Shown here in pieces: positions 39,489 through 39,722 of a stretch of DNA of 39,722 bases. The DNA is from Proteobacteria bacterium ST_bin14. Its GTDB lineage: Bacteria > Pseudomonadota > Alphaproteobacteria > Sphingomonadales > Sphingomonadaceae. Where the stretch lies: contig MSXR01000006.1 in NCBI GenBank assembly GCA_002083655.1, positions 1-39,722 of the forward strand, given 5' to 3'. The stretch's first letter is position 1; each line of letters starts with the position of its first letter. The position numbers were made by a program, and so were the translations under genes. Below the pieces are notes generated by a model. That model made no database searches. It was given only the letters and a program-made list of their open reading frames with translations, and had not been told where the DNA came from.

Positions 39489-39722
39489 GGCAGTTCCTCT
39501 CGCGGACGATCAATCAGTCGATGCGGGGGATGGCCGATGTTCGCCGCCTTGTCGATATCGATTGGCGGTTGGGGGATGCGGGTTCTGGTTGCAGGGCCCC
39601 TTACGGGCGGCGCCGATCTTGGGGGAAGGTGCGCCGCCCGGCGACCCGGGAGGCCATGAAGGGCGGGTCGCATTGACGAATTCGCAGGGTGACCCGCGCT
39701 GGTTACACGCGCTTGCATTTTT

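Noticed and set aside
1..39722. The recurring palindromes as a CRISPR array
   Set aside because: Copies are dispersed over tens of kilobases, are themselves long inverted repeats, and have no regular spacers or cas genes.
39489..39722. A gene in the last 234 bases
   Set aside because: Open frames here are short shadow frames without a ribosome-binding site; no promoter or repeat was convincing either.

Overview
The window looks like chromosomal DNA of a GC-rich alphaproteobacterium, most probably a member of the Sphingomonadales. This is inferred from gene content (a paoABC-type molybdo-flavoenzyme operon, a branched-chain 2-oxoacid dehydrogenase, several acyl-CoA enzymes, haloalkane dehalogenase, paired secreted amidohydrolases, RhlE helicase) and from abundant short palindromic intergenic repeats; no rRNA or other marker is present to fix the genus. 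I see 35 convincing protein genes, no tRNA or rRNA, no CRISPR array, no transposase and no phage genes.

Layout. 1-1521: a palindromic repeat, a small lipoprotein and a secreted glycerophosphodiester phosphodiesterase (minus strand). 1594-6945: a plus-strand operon for a three-subunit molybdenum hydroxylase (2Fe-2S, FAD/4Fe-4S and Mo subunits) followed by its maturation factors, XdhC and a MocA-like cytidylyltransferase. 7173-10968: an OmpR-type regulator with a degenerate receiver, an acyl-CoA synthetase, a crotonase-fold enzyme and a GST. 11067-14189 (minus): thiolase, SDR, DUF1993 protein and hotdog thioesterase, all consistent with acyl-CoA breakdown; a nitroreductase is divergent from them. 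15245-18409 (minus): RhlE RNA helicase with a long leader, and an S41 protease lipoprotein. 18659-25302: a secreted peptide-processing group (S9 peptidase, Tat-exported M20-like protein, two overlapping amidohydrolase genes). 25400-27697: divergent acyl-CoA dehydrogenase and FAH-family hydrolase. 27841-28937: an unrecognised secreted protein and a small membrane protein in a stretch of lower GC. 29055-33860: haloalkane dehalogenase, then E1alpha, E1beta and E2 of a branched-chain 2-oxoacid dehydrogenase without E3. 33923-39488: RarD-type transporter, alpha/beta hydrolase-OsmC fusion, beta carbonic anhydrase, TonB-like protein and a second thiolase.

The genes together describe a heterotroph equipped for aldehyde/heterocycle oxidation, fatty-acid-like and branched-chain acyl-CoA catabolism, halogenated alkane attack and periplasmic peptide scavenging. 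The most unusual features are not a single operon. First, there are three families of palindromic repeats; one copy sits in frame inside the E2 coding sequence, and in another family the outer ends coincide with stop codons. Second, the peptidase/amidohydrolase group contains two members that have lost canonical metal ligands. Third, one amidohydrolase has an in-frame 12-bp tandem repeat next to its lipoprotein signal. I found no clear evidence of a wholly new multi-gene system.
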